64,000 bases of DNA from Bidens hawaiensis (lineage: Eukaryota > Streptophyta > Magnoliopsida > Asterales > Asteraceae), in contig JAIQDT010003808.1 of the NCBI GenBank assembly GCA_021521415.1, positions 215,157 through 279,156 of the forward strand. The letters run 5' to 3'. The translations under genes were made by a program, and so were the position numbers. Position 1 is the stretch's first letter, and every line of letters starts with the position of its first letter. The notes beneath the pieces are model-generated. The model made no database searches. It saw only the letters and a program-made list of their open reading frames with translations, and was not told where the DNA came from. Positions 9,179-21,439 of the stretch are shown piece by piece.

Positions 9179-12100
9179 TTATTTCTGGAACATCTTTGTC
9201 TTCCAGTCGTTGCAGCTATGTATCTTGAATGCATAACAGACTCGTACAACTCTCTGAAACTGCATCGCAAGATCGTAGTCACTTACGTTAGCAAATCTGA
9301 TCTGACTATGAAATAGCGCGTCGTTGTCAGACTCAGATAAGTTAATGAGCCACATCGGATCAATAACACGAATAATCCTCGTGTTAGACCCGGTGCCCAA
9401 TACAATAACCCCTTCACCAGTCTGGTTGTTGTAATACCATCGGTTTAACGTGGTGAACAGACTCTGAGGAAGTATCTTCATCGATGCCCTCTTCTTAGTC
9501 TTCGGCGGCTTTACCTGTAAGATCATCTTTCTCCAGCCAGTGCGCGAATCAATCACGTCAATATACTTGTGTGTCGGCACTTGCTGCTTGAAGAACTTGA
9601 AACCATAACGGGTTTCATGTTGCTGATGAGCATAGAACCACTCAGCCCATATATCTTTCCCTTGATTCACAAACGGTTTGTTGGCTAGTGTTCTAACATC
9701 CCATCTCGGCATAGATAGTATATCGTGTGGGTGCTTGAAATAATAAATACCATGTTCCCATTTCACGATATATACCTTAAGCTCAGAATTATACTGCCAA
9801 GCGATCAAATCACCCTTCACATATTTGACGGTCTTGTACTTCTTCATCTGGTATGCAGATGCTCGAGCCTTGGCCAATCTGACTTCCTCCTGTTCATGAT
9901 ACCGAAAGGCCTTGATCATCTTGTTCATCCTTTTCACATCATGTTCAAACATACCATCTAAAGCACGTTTCCGTTTCCTCTCTTTCTCAGTTAGGTGACT
10001 TGTCTCGGCTGCCTTATTCCACTTCTCAATCTCTTCTCGTAAAGGTTGTTCTGCTGAATCAAAGTGTTTTGTAGTAAAGAATGCAATACCTGAGTCGTTG
10101 TTGCTGTTTGTATAGAACTCAGGATACTCCTCAGCAGTCACATCTTCTACTTCCACTTCATCATACTCAGGCACATTCCCGTGTGGAATGCCTGGATTAA
10201 CACTTTCTTCAAAATCAATATCAACCTCCACAGTCTTCCCAAGTTCCTCAACCTCCTCTTCATTCAGATCCAGAAGCAGAGCAATTTGTTCTTTAGTCAA
10301 CGAGTAATCAACAAACTCACCTTCTTCGATCTCATCAGCATTAACCATACTATACACAATCCCGTCCATACCCACAAACAAAAGCATGTTAGCCAGTATA
10401 ACGTCAATCGGTTTAGCTCTCATATAATCATTGTATGGCACAATCTGCAGATTACCCCACTCAGACCCACCACCAATACTCGTATCAGCCTTATTACCTG
10501 CCGACGGTGCAGAACTACCGCGCGGTTTCTGATCAACACCACCTGCTCCATCCTGATCATCTTCATAATTCTTTAACTTCTTCAACTAGTCATCTTTGCA
10601 CGTGAGCTGAAGGATGATCTTGTCTTGCTTATCAAGTCTCTCCCCCTGAGCAGCAACAAGGGCTCTAAGTTCCCTGTTTTCTCGTTGAACGAACTGAATA
10701 TGTCAATACATGTTCCTCTGTGCTAGCTCATGAGCTGCTCTGTCTGCTTGCATCTGTGTCTGTTGAAGATGCAATAGATTCATCATGTGAAACCATTGAG
10801 CCTGAGGAGACATACTATAAAAATTAGGATGCACATATTGCATAGGACCCTGAGGACGATTAAATGCAATAAACGAATGCTCAGGTCTTTACACCATAGA
10901 AGGAGTAACATGAGTTACTGGAGTTGTTGGCTGTGGAGTAGGCATACTTGCCAATACAGTTTGAGGCACATCACCAAACACTGGATCCGGTCGAGAAGTA
11001 GTCATCAACGTCATAGACGGAGGTACCGGAGAAACTGGCATATGAACAGGAGTTGGAGATCGAGTAATCACAGGAACAGGAGATCTTGGAATACTCTGAG
11101 GCATAGGAGAAGTTGGAACAGGAGCTGAAATAGATACGCAGGGGGGGAGACGATCTTTCAAACGGTTGACTCGGTATTTCAATACCCGACCCACGTCTCA
11201 CCCTTTGCTTTTTCGGTTTCTCCCCCTTTTCCACCATAGGTTCTTTGCCTTTAAGCTTACGCTTCTGCTCATACGTTAACTCAGCTTGTGGTCCTGGACC
11301 ACCATCACCACCATCATCACCATTTTCACCATCACCACCCTCACGCTCAGAATCCGAGTCATCATGAGCCCAACGATCATCGGATGGGTCTTGATAGTCG
11401 ATATTGGCAAGATGGCCAATCAACCTCTTATATCTCGGGCAAGCTTGAATACTTTGACCACGATACGATCTCAACCATCTCATAGTCTCCGCATTCATCT
11501 AGTCCAGCTTCAATACATCATCTGGATCTTTAATCAAATTAGGCTGTAGATCGTTAATCATAAGCTGCAAGAATCTCGGATACATAAGAAACTTGTGATG
11601 GCTTGTGAGATTTTCCTTCAAGTGATAAAAAACCAATTCAGAGAAATTGAATGGTTTGTTTAACACTAAGGAAACAAAAGCAGATTGTAGCATCACTAGA
11701 CACTCATCTAAACCTCCTTTATGCCCACTGATACAATGTATCAATACATGAATCAAATAATTGTATAGCTCGCACAAGTTTGATTTGTCATACATCGACT
11801 TACCTAAATCTCCATTGTATCTAACCCTTCCAAACAACCCACGAATCAAACTCTTTTCAAACTCACATCTATCGTCCACTGTATCCACAAAACCCAAAAC
11901 ATCTCGAATAACCCCCACATCAATCACTACACGTTTCTCATGAATAACTGCTTCGATCTGGTTCTCAGCCTCATTAAAACTAGCAGTATCTCAAAAAGCT
12001 CGTATAATGCTTTGGTAAACCAAAGTCTGTGTCGAGATAGCCCTGTAGATCCTGGAACGTATCAAGAAGTTGATCATTCCTCCAAAAATAGGTGAATCTT

Positions 12101-12253
12101 CAAAGTTTGTCTCTAGGAAGGCACAGATGTTATGGGTTTTGTTCCACGACAATAGAACTTGAGCTTGCTCAGGTTCAGCTTGATCTTGAGCTTGAGGCTG
12201 TTTTTCAGGATTAGCCTCTTGATTTTGTTCGGGAATAGGGTTTTGAATGATCT
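9179..12253 (-). pseudogene. Element A third ORF (Asteraceae Copia accessory protein), broken
   Basis: About 1,020 codons of one degraded frame set lie between the RNase H spacer and the polypurine tract. N-terminal part (12253-11499): WNKTHNICAFLETNFED, MINFLIRSRIYRAIS and KFLMYPRFLQLMINDLQPNL, homologous to the N-terminus of the element B third ORF. Middle (11498-10971): acidic, then a Pro/Ser/Thr-rich segment, with a frameshift at a run of seven G near 11140. A coiled-coil-like segment (near 10590-10780) precedes an intact 468-residue C-terminal frame (9179-10585) with YNSELKVYIVKWEHGIYYF and IRVIDPMWLINLSESD. No signal peptide or membrane segment is evident, so it does not look like a classical envelope. 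In-frame stops occur near 11985 and at a TAG just before 10585. Function is unknown. Confidence 0.75.
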
Positions 12254-12297
12254 AGTCAGCTATTTCTGTTTAAACAATAAGTAAAAATTCAATAAAC

Positions 12298-12600
12298 TAT
12301 TCATTATACTGATTAACGAATGAGCATCTCATTCGTTATAATAGATTATACGAACGAGACATTCGTTATACACTTAATGGTTTACATTCGTTACTTATAA
12401 CGAATCATACTTATACGTTAAGACATTTGCTATAATAACGAATCAATGCTTATTACTTTAACGAATCAAGACTGACTCGTTACACTTATTCGTTATCAGT
12501 TTGACCATCTATTCGCTACCTTAGCAAAGCAGATAGTCATTCGTTAACAATTTAACGAATCTAGTGGTTTATTTGTTATATAATTAACGAATTCATATTA
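12298..12600. repeat. ATTCGTTA / TAACGAAT motif array (proximal)
   Basis: More than a dozen exact or near copies of the octamer that fills the U3 of the A LTR, in both orientations and often as close inverted pairs, for example TTAACGAATGAG..CTCATTCGTTA near 12313-12340. Confidence 0.85.
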
Positions 12601-12999
12601 AACTAAAACCTTTGACTATCGTGAGTCAATAATACAATCAATTTTGACTTAATTCCAGTCAATGATGATGAATGACATCCATGTATCCTTTGAGTTCCCA
12701 GAAATTTTCACAATTACACCCAAATATAATGCTCGAAATAGAATCAATACATTCATTTATGATTATCGGTCCTAATTTTTCATCAATTATATGAGTTTTG
12801 TGAGTTGTTAATTGTTTGTTTTATAACCAATTAACAGATCACCCAATTAACTCCCATAAAAATCATATCATTGAGATCGCCAATACCTGTATAACAAGAA
12901 TATGTTAATCAATTGAGATAATATGCAAGTATGAGATCTTGAAAAATTTTTTGCAAGAGTTCGCTTAGGATGGCAATGAAATAGGAAACAGGCGAATGA

Positions 13000-13440
13000 A
13001 GGGTCATTCATCTGGCATTGGGATTATAAACCCCAATAATTTCATGCATACCGAGGTCATTCGTTCAAATTTGAACTAACGAACGGCCTCATTCTTTAAT
13101 TTAAAAGAACCTCATTCGTTATCTTTATAACGAATTTGATCCTCTTTGTTAAATTAAAACCTGATTTGTTCAAGATTTTAAATGAATAAGACTCTCATTC
13201 GTTAACAAGTCAACGAATAAAGTCATATTCATCAACATAACGAATCACCTTGTCATTCGTCAAAATCTTAACGAATGATACGTTATCAATTCATTCCATT
13301 CGTTAATTGTTTACACGAATGTCTTCCATTCCTTATGCACAATGGAAGCGAATGACATTATAACGAATGAGATACTCATTCGTTATGCATAAATAACGAA
13401 AGGCTTGACATTCGTTAAAACAAGGTTAACGAATCACCAA
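13000..13440. repeat. ATTCGTTA / TAACGAAT motif array (distal)
   Basis: About fifteen copies or near copies of the same octamer in both orientations, many paired as inverted repeats a few bases apart. Confidence 0.85.
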
Positions 13441-13896
13441 ACATCCTTAGCAAATGAGATACAATCTCATTAAGGATTTAAATAATCATTAAAAACCAAG
13501 TAGGGTTTAGAATGAATTAAATAATCAATTAAAACCAATTTAGGTTTTCAATTGCATACATTGAAATGCCCGATCAACCAAATATTGGTAATGTTTAAAT
13601 TAATCGGATGTTTACATTAAAAACCAACTGATACCAGTTGTGAATACATTAAGTACGATTAACTTAAATTTTGGGGTAACAAACCTTTTCTTTTTGTTTT
13701 GAATTATTCGCTAGCTCGGTAAATCAAAAATAAAGCAGGAAAAAAAAATAAAATGTTTTTGGATTTTGAAAGTTTTAAACCAAATAAAATGCAGTAAATG
13801 TAAAACAGGAACTAACTAACATCTTCCCAAGCAGTACATATTTTTGTGAGTTTGAGCAGGGAATCATATTGATCAAAAATTTCCGTCCATCACTGT

Positions 13897-14100
13897 TTTA
13901 TTTTCAGCTTTTATTATGACTGGTGTTAAGTCGATTATTGGTATTATTTGTTCACTTAAATCTTCGAACAAATTTTTCAGAACATTCGGTGATATTTCTT
14001 AATTGGTTCGATTAAGCACAAATATCAAAAAGAATTAGTTCAAATATTGATTCAAGCATAATTTTTTTTTCTCCAAATCACCCCAACTTGACTTAAACCT
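13897..14100 (-). promoter_or_regulatory. Two conserved noncoding blocks shared with element B
   Basis: ATTTTCAGC..TATTATGACT (13897-13921) and CTCC.AAT.ACCCC.A.TTGACTT (14070-14100) match 41364-41386 and 41533-41564 in element B. The offset between blocks is 170 bp here and 169 bp there, while the sequence between them is diverged. Role unknown. Confidence 0.6.
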
Positions 14101-15007
14101 AAGAATCAATTTGATGTAAAATGATTATATTTAAGCAATCATAGTCCGTAATCCCCACTACAAGATATACCCTCGTTATCAAGCAATACCCTAAGGTCCG
14201 TTCCCATGGATGAGTATGCACGATTTCATCTGTTGGTTTATAAACATTGTGCCCCTTGTGGTCCGTTTCTTAATGGTAATAAGATGCGAGCAAGGGGACA
14301 ATGTATGACTCACAGCGTGGTTTGATCAAGTCTATAATTCATTTTGTACACGAAGTACTTTTTGTGATCAAGTTTAGAGACTTAAGCAGTTACACTGCGG
14401 GTTCGCTTTTACAAGCATTTTTAATATTCATCGAAATGAATACCAGATGTAAAACCGATAAAGACCCAATGGTGTCAAGAACCATAAGGCATCCCATCAA
14501 TACAGGATTTAAGGCTATAAAACCATACATCGTTGAAGCGTTAACCACCAACTAGACACAAAAATTATTTTCAAATTGATTAGAAGGCTTGAGTATGACC
14601 GGTTATTACATTTCTGCCATCATTATCAAGAACTTTTATAGAACTAATCTCCCTGAGAATTTAGCAATTTATGTTTATATCACTTACTAGTCCGTACTTG
14701 TTTGTCAAAAGACCTACAAATACATCAATGCAATTAAGCACACAGTCTTTTATTACTTACTTTTTACTAGACATAGGAGCAAATGACCAATGTACTATCA
14801 TTTTCCCTTTTTGCTCGAAAACTCATTTTGAGGAGCATTTTTCATGTTTTTGTATATATATATTTTTTTGATATTTGAATGTTTTTGGAGTTTTTTAATT
14901 TTTCTATACAAACTAAAAATCACAATCTTTTTGGATTTTTATATTTTTTCTCCCCCTAAAAACGACAAAAAAAAACAAAAAAATAAGAAAAATGAAAATA
15001 AAGTGAT

Positions 15008-15376
15008 TCAACCGAGCTTTTGAATATGTGTTAATCCTTTTAAACTGTTTATACCCAACAAGTATTGAAAACGTGTTTTACCAAATGCCTTGGTATAAAG
15101 GTCAGCCTTTTGAAAATCCGTATGTATTTTTTCAATATTAATTAGTTTCTTTTCAAAGCAATCACGTATAAAGTGATAACGGATTTCAATGTGTTTTGTT
15201 TTAAAATGTTGAACCGGATTTTTGGTGATAGAAATAGTGGCTGAATCGTCAATGTAAATAGGAGTAGTAAGAAACTTCAAACCGTAATCCCGCAGATGCT
15301 GCTGGATCCAGAGAACCTGCGAACAGCAACTCGAGGCTGCCACATACTCCGCTTCGGCTGTTGAAGTAGAGAGCAT
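15008..15376 (-). pseudogene. Element A RNase H domain
   Basis: The 122-residue frame reads MLSTSTAEAEYVAASSCCSQVLWIQ, then IYIDDSATISITKNPVQH and KHIEIRYHFIRDCFEKKL, ending with ADLYTKAFGKTRFQYLLG. This is the Ty1/Copia RNase H domain that removes template RNA during cDNA synthesis. It follows the RT frame with only a short damaged gap (15377-15414). The start shown is where the frame opens; in an intact element it would be continuous with pol. Confidence 0.85.
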
Positions 15377-15414
15377 TCTCTGCTTCTTACACTACTAGGA
15401 AACAAGCCGGTTTC

Positions 15415-16404
15415 CTAAGAATTGACAACCCGCTGTTGTGGACTTGAAATTGATCTTGCATCCTCCGTAGTACGAATCAGTTTAATCCGTGAGATCAAAC
15501 ATACTGACAACCAGATGTCGGGATTTCCCCCCAGATAATGTATGATGCGCTTTACTGCCGCTAGATGAGTCACTCGGGGACTTGATTGGTACCTGGCACA
15601 TAAACAAACAGCAAACATTATATCAGGACGAGATGCAGTCAAATACATAAGAGAACCAATCATCGCTCGATATAGGGTTGGATCAACGGTATCCTCCAAT
15701 TCATCCGGTGATAAATTGTGACCCACGGGAAGAGGAGTAGAAGGGATTTTGCTATCAAATATCTTGAATCGGCTCAAGACATTGTTCACATATTTGGTCT
15801 GATGGATGAAGATCCCGGAATCAGACTGGTGAACTTGCAATCCCAAGAAGAAGCTCATATCTCCCATCGAACTCATCTCGAATTTGGTTTGCATCATCGT
15901 CTCGAAATATTTACACACGCAGTCGTTCATTGAACCAAAAATAATATCGTCCACATATATTTGGACGAGGAGCAGATCATCACCAACGTTCTTGTAAAAC
16001 AATGTACAATCCACAGTTCCCCTTTTGAAGCCACTATAAATCAAATGGTCAGCCAACGTGCTGTACCAGGCACTCGGGGCCTGGTGTAAACCATAAAGAG
16101 CTTTGTTTAAGCGATAAACACGCTCTGGATAGTCTGGATCCTTAAAGCCGGGAGGCTGTTTCACATACACTTTTTCATGAATCTCGCCGTTCAAGAACGC
16201 CAATTTAACATCCATTTGATACACCTTAAAGTCACTTATAGGTTGCATAGGCAAGAAATATATGTAAAGCCTCCAGTCGTGCCACAGGAGCATATACTTC
16301 GGTGTAGTCAATGCCTTCTTGTTAATTGTAACCCAAGATGACCAATCGTGCTTTGTCTTCAGATATCTCATCAACCGTTGGTGCAAACGAATTAAATAAC
16401 CCAT
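15415..16404 (-). pseudogene. Element A reverse transcriptase
   Basis: A 329-residue frame with [20 protein letters not shown] near residue 62, [13 protein letters not shown] near 106, the catalytic [11 protein letters not shown] near 147, [13 protein letters not shown], and [20 protein letters not shown]. These are the standard Copia reverse transcriptase boxes, and the YVDD catalytic motif is intact. The first 60 residues and the last 40 are out of frame with the family, so frameshifts bracket the domain. It copies element RNA to cDNA in virus-like particles. The upstream pol continues only after the 16482-22857 insertion. Confidence 0.88.
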
Positions 16405-18670
16405 CGTAGTCGAACATACAATCGGGACCTGTACCGGTTGGAGGTGTAGTGTAGCTTTGACAATCTACGTGCTACCATTCTTGTAACATCCGTGACAAAA
16501 TAATTGAGTACGTATTAGTAGTTGTTTATCGAATAAGCGATTAACCGCTTATTACGTATTGAACAACGAATAACCGAACGGGTCTGGTTATGACCCAAAT
16601 ATTCCGGGGGGGCCATCTATAAGTGATATACATTTATTATAAGCCAACATATTGATATTAAGACCTTAGTATGATAGCAAACTAGTTAAACGAAAACATG
16701 CTGGTTTAACTACCCGCTACGGATTTAAACGCGAAGATAGTTCCGAAACAAGAATTGTATCATCCGTTAAGCCAAAAAACATTTACCAAACACTTATTGG
16801 GAATGTTTTAAGTGATCCGTGAAAATAGTTTCAATTTTTACAAACAAATAGCATGTTGTTATAAATTTACACAAAAATAGTCGAAAAACACTCGTTTTCG
16901 CACTGTTTGTCGTAACCGATATATTTTTTGCTCTAAAAACTAAACCCGGAATAAATTTGGATTTGGCATTTCACGTTCGGGCATGTAAATCGAGAAAAGT
17001 GGGCCAAATGGGCTCAAAAGGGGACCCAACAAGCCCAGCTCGTCAAAGTTGACTAAAAACCCCATTGTTATTATTATTTTTGTTTCTTTAATACTAAGCA
17101 ATTTAAGATATTTTTTCAACATAATTACAAAAGTTAACATCAGTGTTCTTGCTGTTCTTCACACCATAGCAAAACCCAAAGGTATTAATCCATTTGAATC
17201 AATTTCTACCATGTTTAATCATGTTTAATTATGTAAAAACATAGTTTGATTGCCAAAAATCACTTCTAACGATGTAAAAACTCTAAAAATGATCCAAAAA
17301 TATACCTTGATCATACACCTGGTTAGGAACCTGTTTTGATAAGTTTTATGGCCATTAACACGGATTAGAGGGTTTAAACGATGTTATTACGGTTCAAAAG
17401 TTCGGTTTAGAACCCTAACCCTAACCCAAACCTTCGTAGCTGGTCTCTTGATGATACATGCTTGTTTTGTGATATAGAACATGTACCTAGCTTATATAGA
17501 AGCACGAGAACACGGAAATTGGATTAAGAGAGCGAAAACGGGCGAAAACCGCAAAGGTAATGCCGAAATTTTCGATTACGGGCTGTTTAGGTTAAGGTTG
17601 TGATGTGCAGATTTTTAGGCCATGAAAGTTTTCAGGGACATCATGGAACATATCATTGAGTCCCTGTACAAATTTGGTAATTTTTCGACCATCCGAGAAT
17701 ATTTGGCAAATTTATTACCGAATAAGGGCGTTTATTTGGGAAAAATATTTAAGATGCTTAAAAAATTTTGAAATTTTGTGGGGAACTCAGATTTGTTATC
17801 TTATGATCACATATGAAATTTGGGGTTATTTGAAAAAGCCTAAATATGTTTTGTGCATTCGCACTTATTTGAATTTTCGTAGTCATTTTTGGCTCGAAAG
17901 AATATTTGGAATAGTTGTTAGAGTTTGAAAATTTTCCAAGTTGTTTTGGCATTTTTTCTGGTCACTCAGAAATTTTTACGGATTTTTCAGAAATCGTTTG
18001 GTATAAACGAAAGATTTTCGGGCTAAATATAGTGTATATAATGATTGTTATAAATTTATAAATAAGTAAATAATTCCAAAAATATTTTTATTAAAATCTA
18101 CATATTTAAATTAATAAGTTTCTAATTTTCATGATCTAATGATTAACGGATAATTAATTGTGCCAATTTTGATATTATACAAATTTAATTCGGACGAAAA
18201 CCAGCAAGTTCGTGATTAACGAACTTGTTAGAATATCTTAACATCCAGAGTGATCAAAAAACATATTTTCGGATTAATTAAGTAAAAACGAAATTTTTGT
18301 GAGAAATCCGGACAATTTGGATAGATTGTGCGCGTTTTTCTCCAAATCAAACTGAATAAACGGAAACGACCCCCGTAGCGAATCCAAACCCCTAATACGT
18401 GATCTTTCTTTATAACTTAATCATTTTATCTTCCAAAAAGTTTACCCAAGTTTACTTCCCCATAAATGTTTTCCAAACGTATAAATAAGCAACTTGGCCC
18501 AGCTGGTGAAACGGGGAAACTGAGCCATGTTCGATTTTAAACATCAGACATTGAACAACATCCCAATCTATACCTACTGACACTTTCTGGGTGTTACAGT
18601 CACACCCAGACAAGCTATACAGCCCAGCATAGTATAAAGATTATAATAAATTAAAATATTAATATTATTA

Positions 18671-19212
18671 TAATATTAACTATAGGGACTAAGTGATAGC
18701 AAGGGAAACGGACCCCGAGCTAACCTCGCACTGAGTGCCTACAAAACCGTAAGTTTTATGACCCCTCTTTTCAAACTGTTTACAAACGTTTTGGGGTGAA
18801 AAGCACAGTTACGTACGTTATCTATCTGGAAATGGTTCAGGAAATAAATTACCTGACCGTTTACGTACAAAAGGTCCTTACAAACATAACGATTAATTAC
18901 GTGCGAATGAATAGTGAATAGTATTGTTGAATGACAAATTATAATATTAACTATAGGGACTAAGTGATAGCAAGGGAAACGGATCCCGAGCTGACCTCGC
19001 ACTGAGTGCCTACAAAACCGTGAGTTTCATGACCCCTCTTTTCAAACTGTTTACAAACTTTTTGGGGTGAAAGGTATAGTTACATACGTTATCTATCTGG
19101 AAATGGTTCAGGAAATAAATTACCTGAACGTTTACATACAAAAGGTCCTTACAAAAATAACGATTGATTACGTGCGAATGAATGGTGAATAGTATTGTTG
19201 AATGACAAATTA
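18671..19212. repeat. 271-bp tandem duplication in the D' LTR
   Basis: TAATATTAACTATAGGGAC begins at 18671 and again at 18942. The following 271 bp are repeated with few changes. The homologous LTR at 44050-44330 has one copy. Confidence 0.9.
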
Positions 19213-19300
19213 AGTGGATATGGCACGAATACCAAAACACAACGAAATTATGTGTGACAACACATTTATACAAATACGCCGTGTACTGTTAAAAATAATG

Positions 19301-19473
19301 TGGTCTGTAACGGCCATGGGTGAATAACGTGGTTTGTAAGGGCCATGTGTGAATAGCGTGGTCTGTAACGGCCATGGGTGAATAACCTGGTCTGTAATGG
19401 CCATGGGTGAATAACGTGGTCTGTAACGGCCGTGGGGAATAACGTGGTCTGTGATGACCATGGGCTAATGTGG
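19301..19473. repeat. 29-bp tandem repeat, six copies
   Basis: Units TGGTCTGTAACGGCCATGGG start at 19301, 19330, 19359, 19388, 19417 and 19445. They are specific to this copy of the D' LTR. Confidence 0.92.
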
Positions 19474-19502
19474 GCGGAAGGGGGGGGCCACAATAGTACC
19501 AA

Positions 19503-19745
19503 ACTAAAGTTGAGTATGGCCTATGAGCCAAGTTTTGTTGCCACTTAATAAACTAAAGTTGAGTATGGCCTATGAGTCAAGTTCTGCTGCAACTTAATTA
19601 ACTAAAGTCGAGTATGGCCTATGAGCCAAGTACTGCTGCAACTTAATAAACTAAAGTTGAATATGGCCTATGAGCCAAGTTCTGCTGCAACTTAATAAAC
19701 TAAACTTGAGTATGGCCTATGAGCCACGTTCTGCTGCAACTAAAC
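19503..19745. repeat. 49-bp tandem repeat, five copies
   Basis: Units beginning ACTAAAGTTGAGTATGGCC start at 19503, 19552, 19601, 19650 and 19699, an exact 49-bp period. Confidence 0.92.
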
Positions 19746-19857
19746 AAAGTAACTTGATTATGACATGAATGTTAAGAAAATAATGTGATTATGAGTATTG
19801 TGGGCAGATGGGAAGCCACAATGTTTGGTGATACGTGATAAATACTTTTTACATGCA

Positions 19858-19858
19858 G

Positions 19859-19898
<40 letters not shown>

Positions 19899-19912
19899 AT
19901 GTGTGTATGTCT
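19858..19912. repeat. (AT)n(GT)n microsatellite
   Basis: An AT run followed directly by a GT run inside the D' LTR. Confidence 0.9.
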
Positions 19913-20041
19913 ATATAAATGCTATGTGAATAGACGTAGGAAATAATGTGATGTAGGAAATACTAATTATTTGTGTATAACCTGTGTAATGTTGGATTTC
20001 ACGTGGAACAGTTGTGGCCAGAAGGGGGGCCACAATGGTTG

Positions 20042-20563
20042 TGTAGGTCCCCCAGGGGGCGTCGCCGATCGATACGAGATCCGCACGAGGTCTAGGAGTG
20101 CGGAATCCTCCTAGACTCGTTATTGGTGTACAAGATGAAGAACACAAACACGTACACGAACAAATACACGAACAAATACAAGAACGGGATAAACAAATCT
20201 GCAGATTCTTATATAATAATCAAAACGAATTACATACCAAACTCGTAAACAAATGACGACCGACCCGAGGTGAGCTCTACCTCGGGTCGTCCCACACGAC
20301 TCTCACTCTCAGTCTCTCTTTAGACAAATAAACTGTAACACACAATACTCTAAATTACTGGATGCAAAACCTAAACAAGACACACATATATATAGACAAA
20401 ACATCTTCTCGGGCTTTGGCTTGGGCCAGTAGGCGAAGTTGTTCTTAACTTCGCCTATGGCGAAGTTGTTATAACTTCGCCTAAGGCAGAAGTTGTTCTA
20501 ACTTCGACGTTGGCGTCTCCGCTAGTCTGAATTGCATAGCGACGGTCACAAAATGCACCAACA
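20042..20563 (-). repeat. 3' LTR of element E
   Basis: On the minus strand the U3 carries alternating GGCGAAGTT and AACTTCGCC boxes (20430-20515) just upstream of a TATATATA box near 20388-20396. Confidence 0.9.
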
Positions 20564-21439
20564 GTCTCCCCTTTGACCGTCGCTCTCAATTCTAACAAAC
20601 ACAAAAGATCATCTGTTACAAAACATGCACCAACAGACTCCCTCTTAACTGATGATCTTCTGTTTGCTCATCAACCAGCCGTGTCTGAAACTGTCCTGTA
20701 GCTTCACAAATCTACCAATCACCCAGCGTCTTCCATATCAGATCTCCCCTTCAGTGTAAGCTTCTCCGACTATAACGATTGAGGTCTTTGAAATGCATGC
20801 ATCCTCGTGCCAATAGATCATCTCAACCAATCACGTGAGTCCATCTGACTTCACCAACACAACTTCACCAACTCGTCGGCATACGATAAGGTTTAATCTT
20901 CAACTACTCAACATCAAGTGATCAATTTCATCACAAAACCACCTTGACAGAATCTAACACATGACCATTAATTAATCCGAAGCATCTTCAATCACCAGGG
21001 ATAACGATCAAGAACATAAACACTTTAGTTCCCGATTAAATCCAACTTGTTCCAGAATTTTCACTCTAATAAATAAGCATCACGTTTCAGGATCCAATTC
21101 TCGAACGCCTTGAAAATAACATAAATAATATGCTCTGACCGCAATCCAGTAATGACAAAAACCTTCAGTTCAATTTGACTTTCTTCAATTGGTCAACCTC
21201 GAACAACAACAATTTCATTGCCCACAAACACCCAAATATGTGTCAATATCCAGTTTCAAACAATATCCCATTCACAACCTCAACTCCAAATCCAGAGTTG
21301 ACACGTATTTGTTCACACGTAAGACTAAGAGATAACAAGATCACTCGTTGACGGAACAACATCTTCGGTCTCACAATAATCGTGTACACCTGGCCATACA
21401 GACGAAAACACCATAATATTTTTTTTTTTTTTTTTCTCT

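Larger units (their letters stand above)
12254..15007 (-). other. Element A noncoding spacer between RNase H and third ORF
   Basis: About 2.75 kb without a convincing gene. Reading on the minus strand it holds two short blocks conserved with element B (14070-14100 and 13897-13921), then a motif array (13000-13440), a TATAAAAC-like box (12818-12828) and a second array (12298-12600) just before the third ORF. Confidence 0.7.

Noticed and set aside
9179..10585. Intact 468-codon frame as a host gene
   Set aside because: It sits between the RNase H spacer and the polypurine tract of element A, on the element strand, and is the C-terminal part of the third ORF preceded by an in-frame stop. It is part of the retrotransposon.
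12298..13440. CRISPR-like array of ATTCGTTA repeats
   Set aside because: The repeats are 8-9 nt, in both orientations and irregularly spaced, in a plant genome. There are no spacers of constant size and no cas genes.
17410..17435. CCCTAA-type telomere repeat
   Set aside because: Only AACCCTAACCCTAACCC, about two and a half units, inside an LTR. This is too short to be an interstitial telomere tract of note.
19210..19531. Overlapping frames with repeated HG(H/R)YRP-type peptides as a repeat protein
   Set aside because: All three minus-strand frames stay open because the 29-bp tandem repeat is read in every frame. It lies in an LTR and has no start context.
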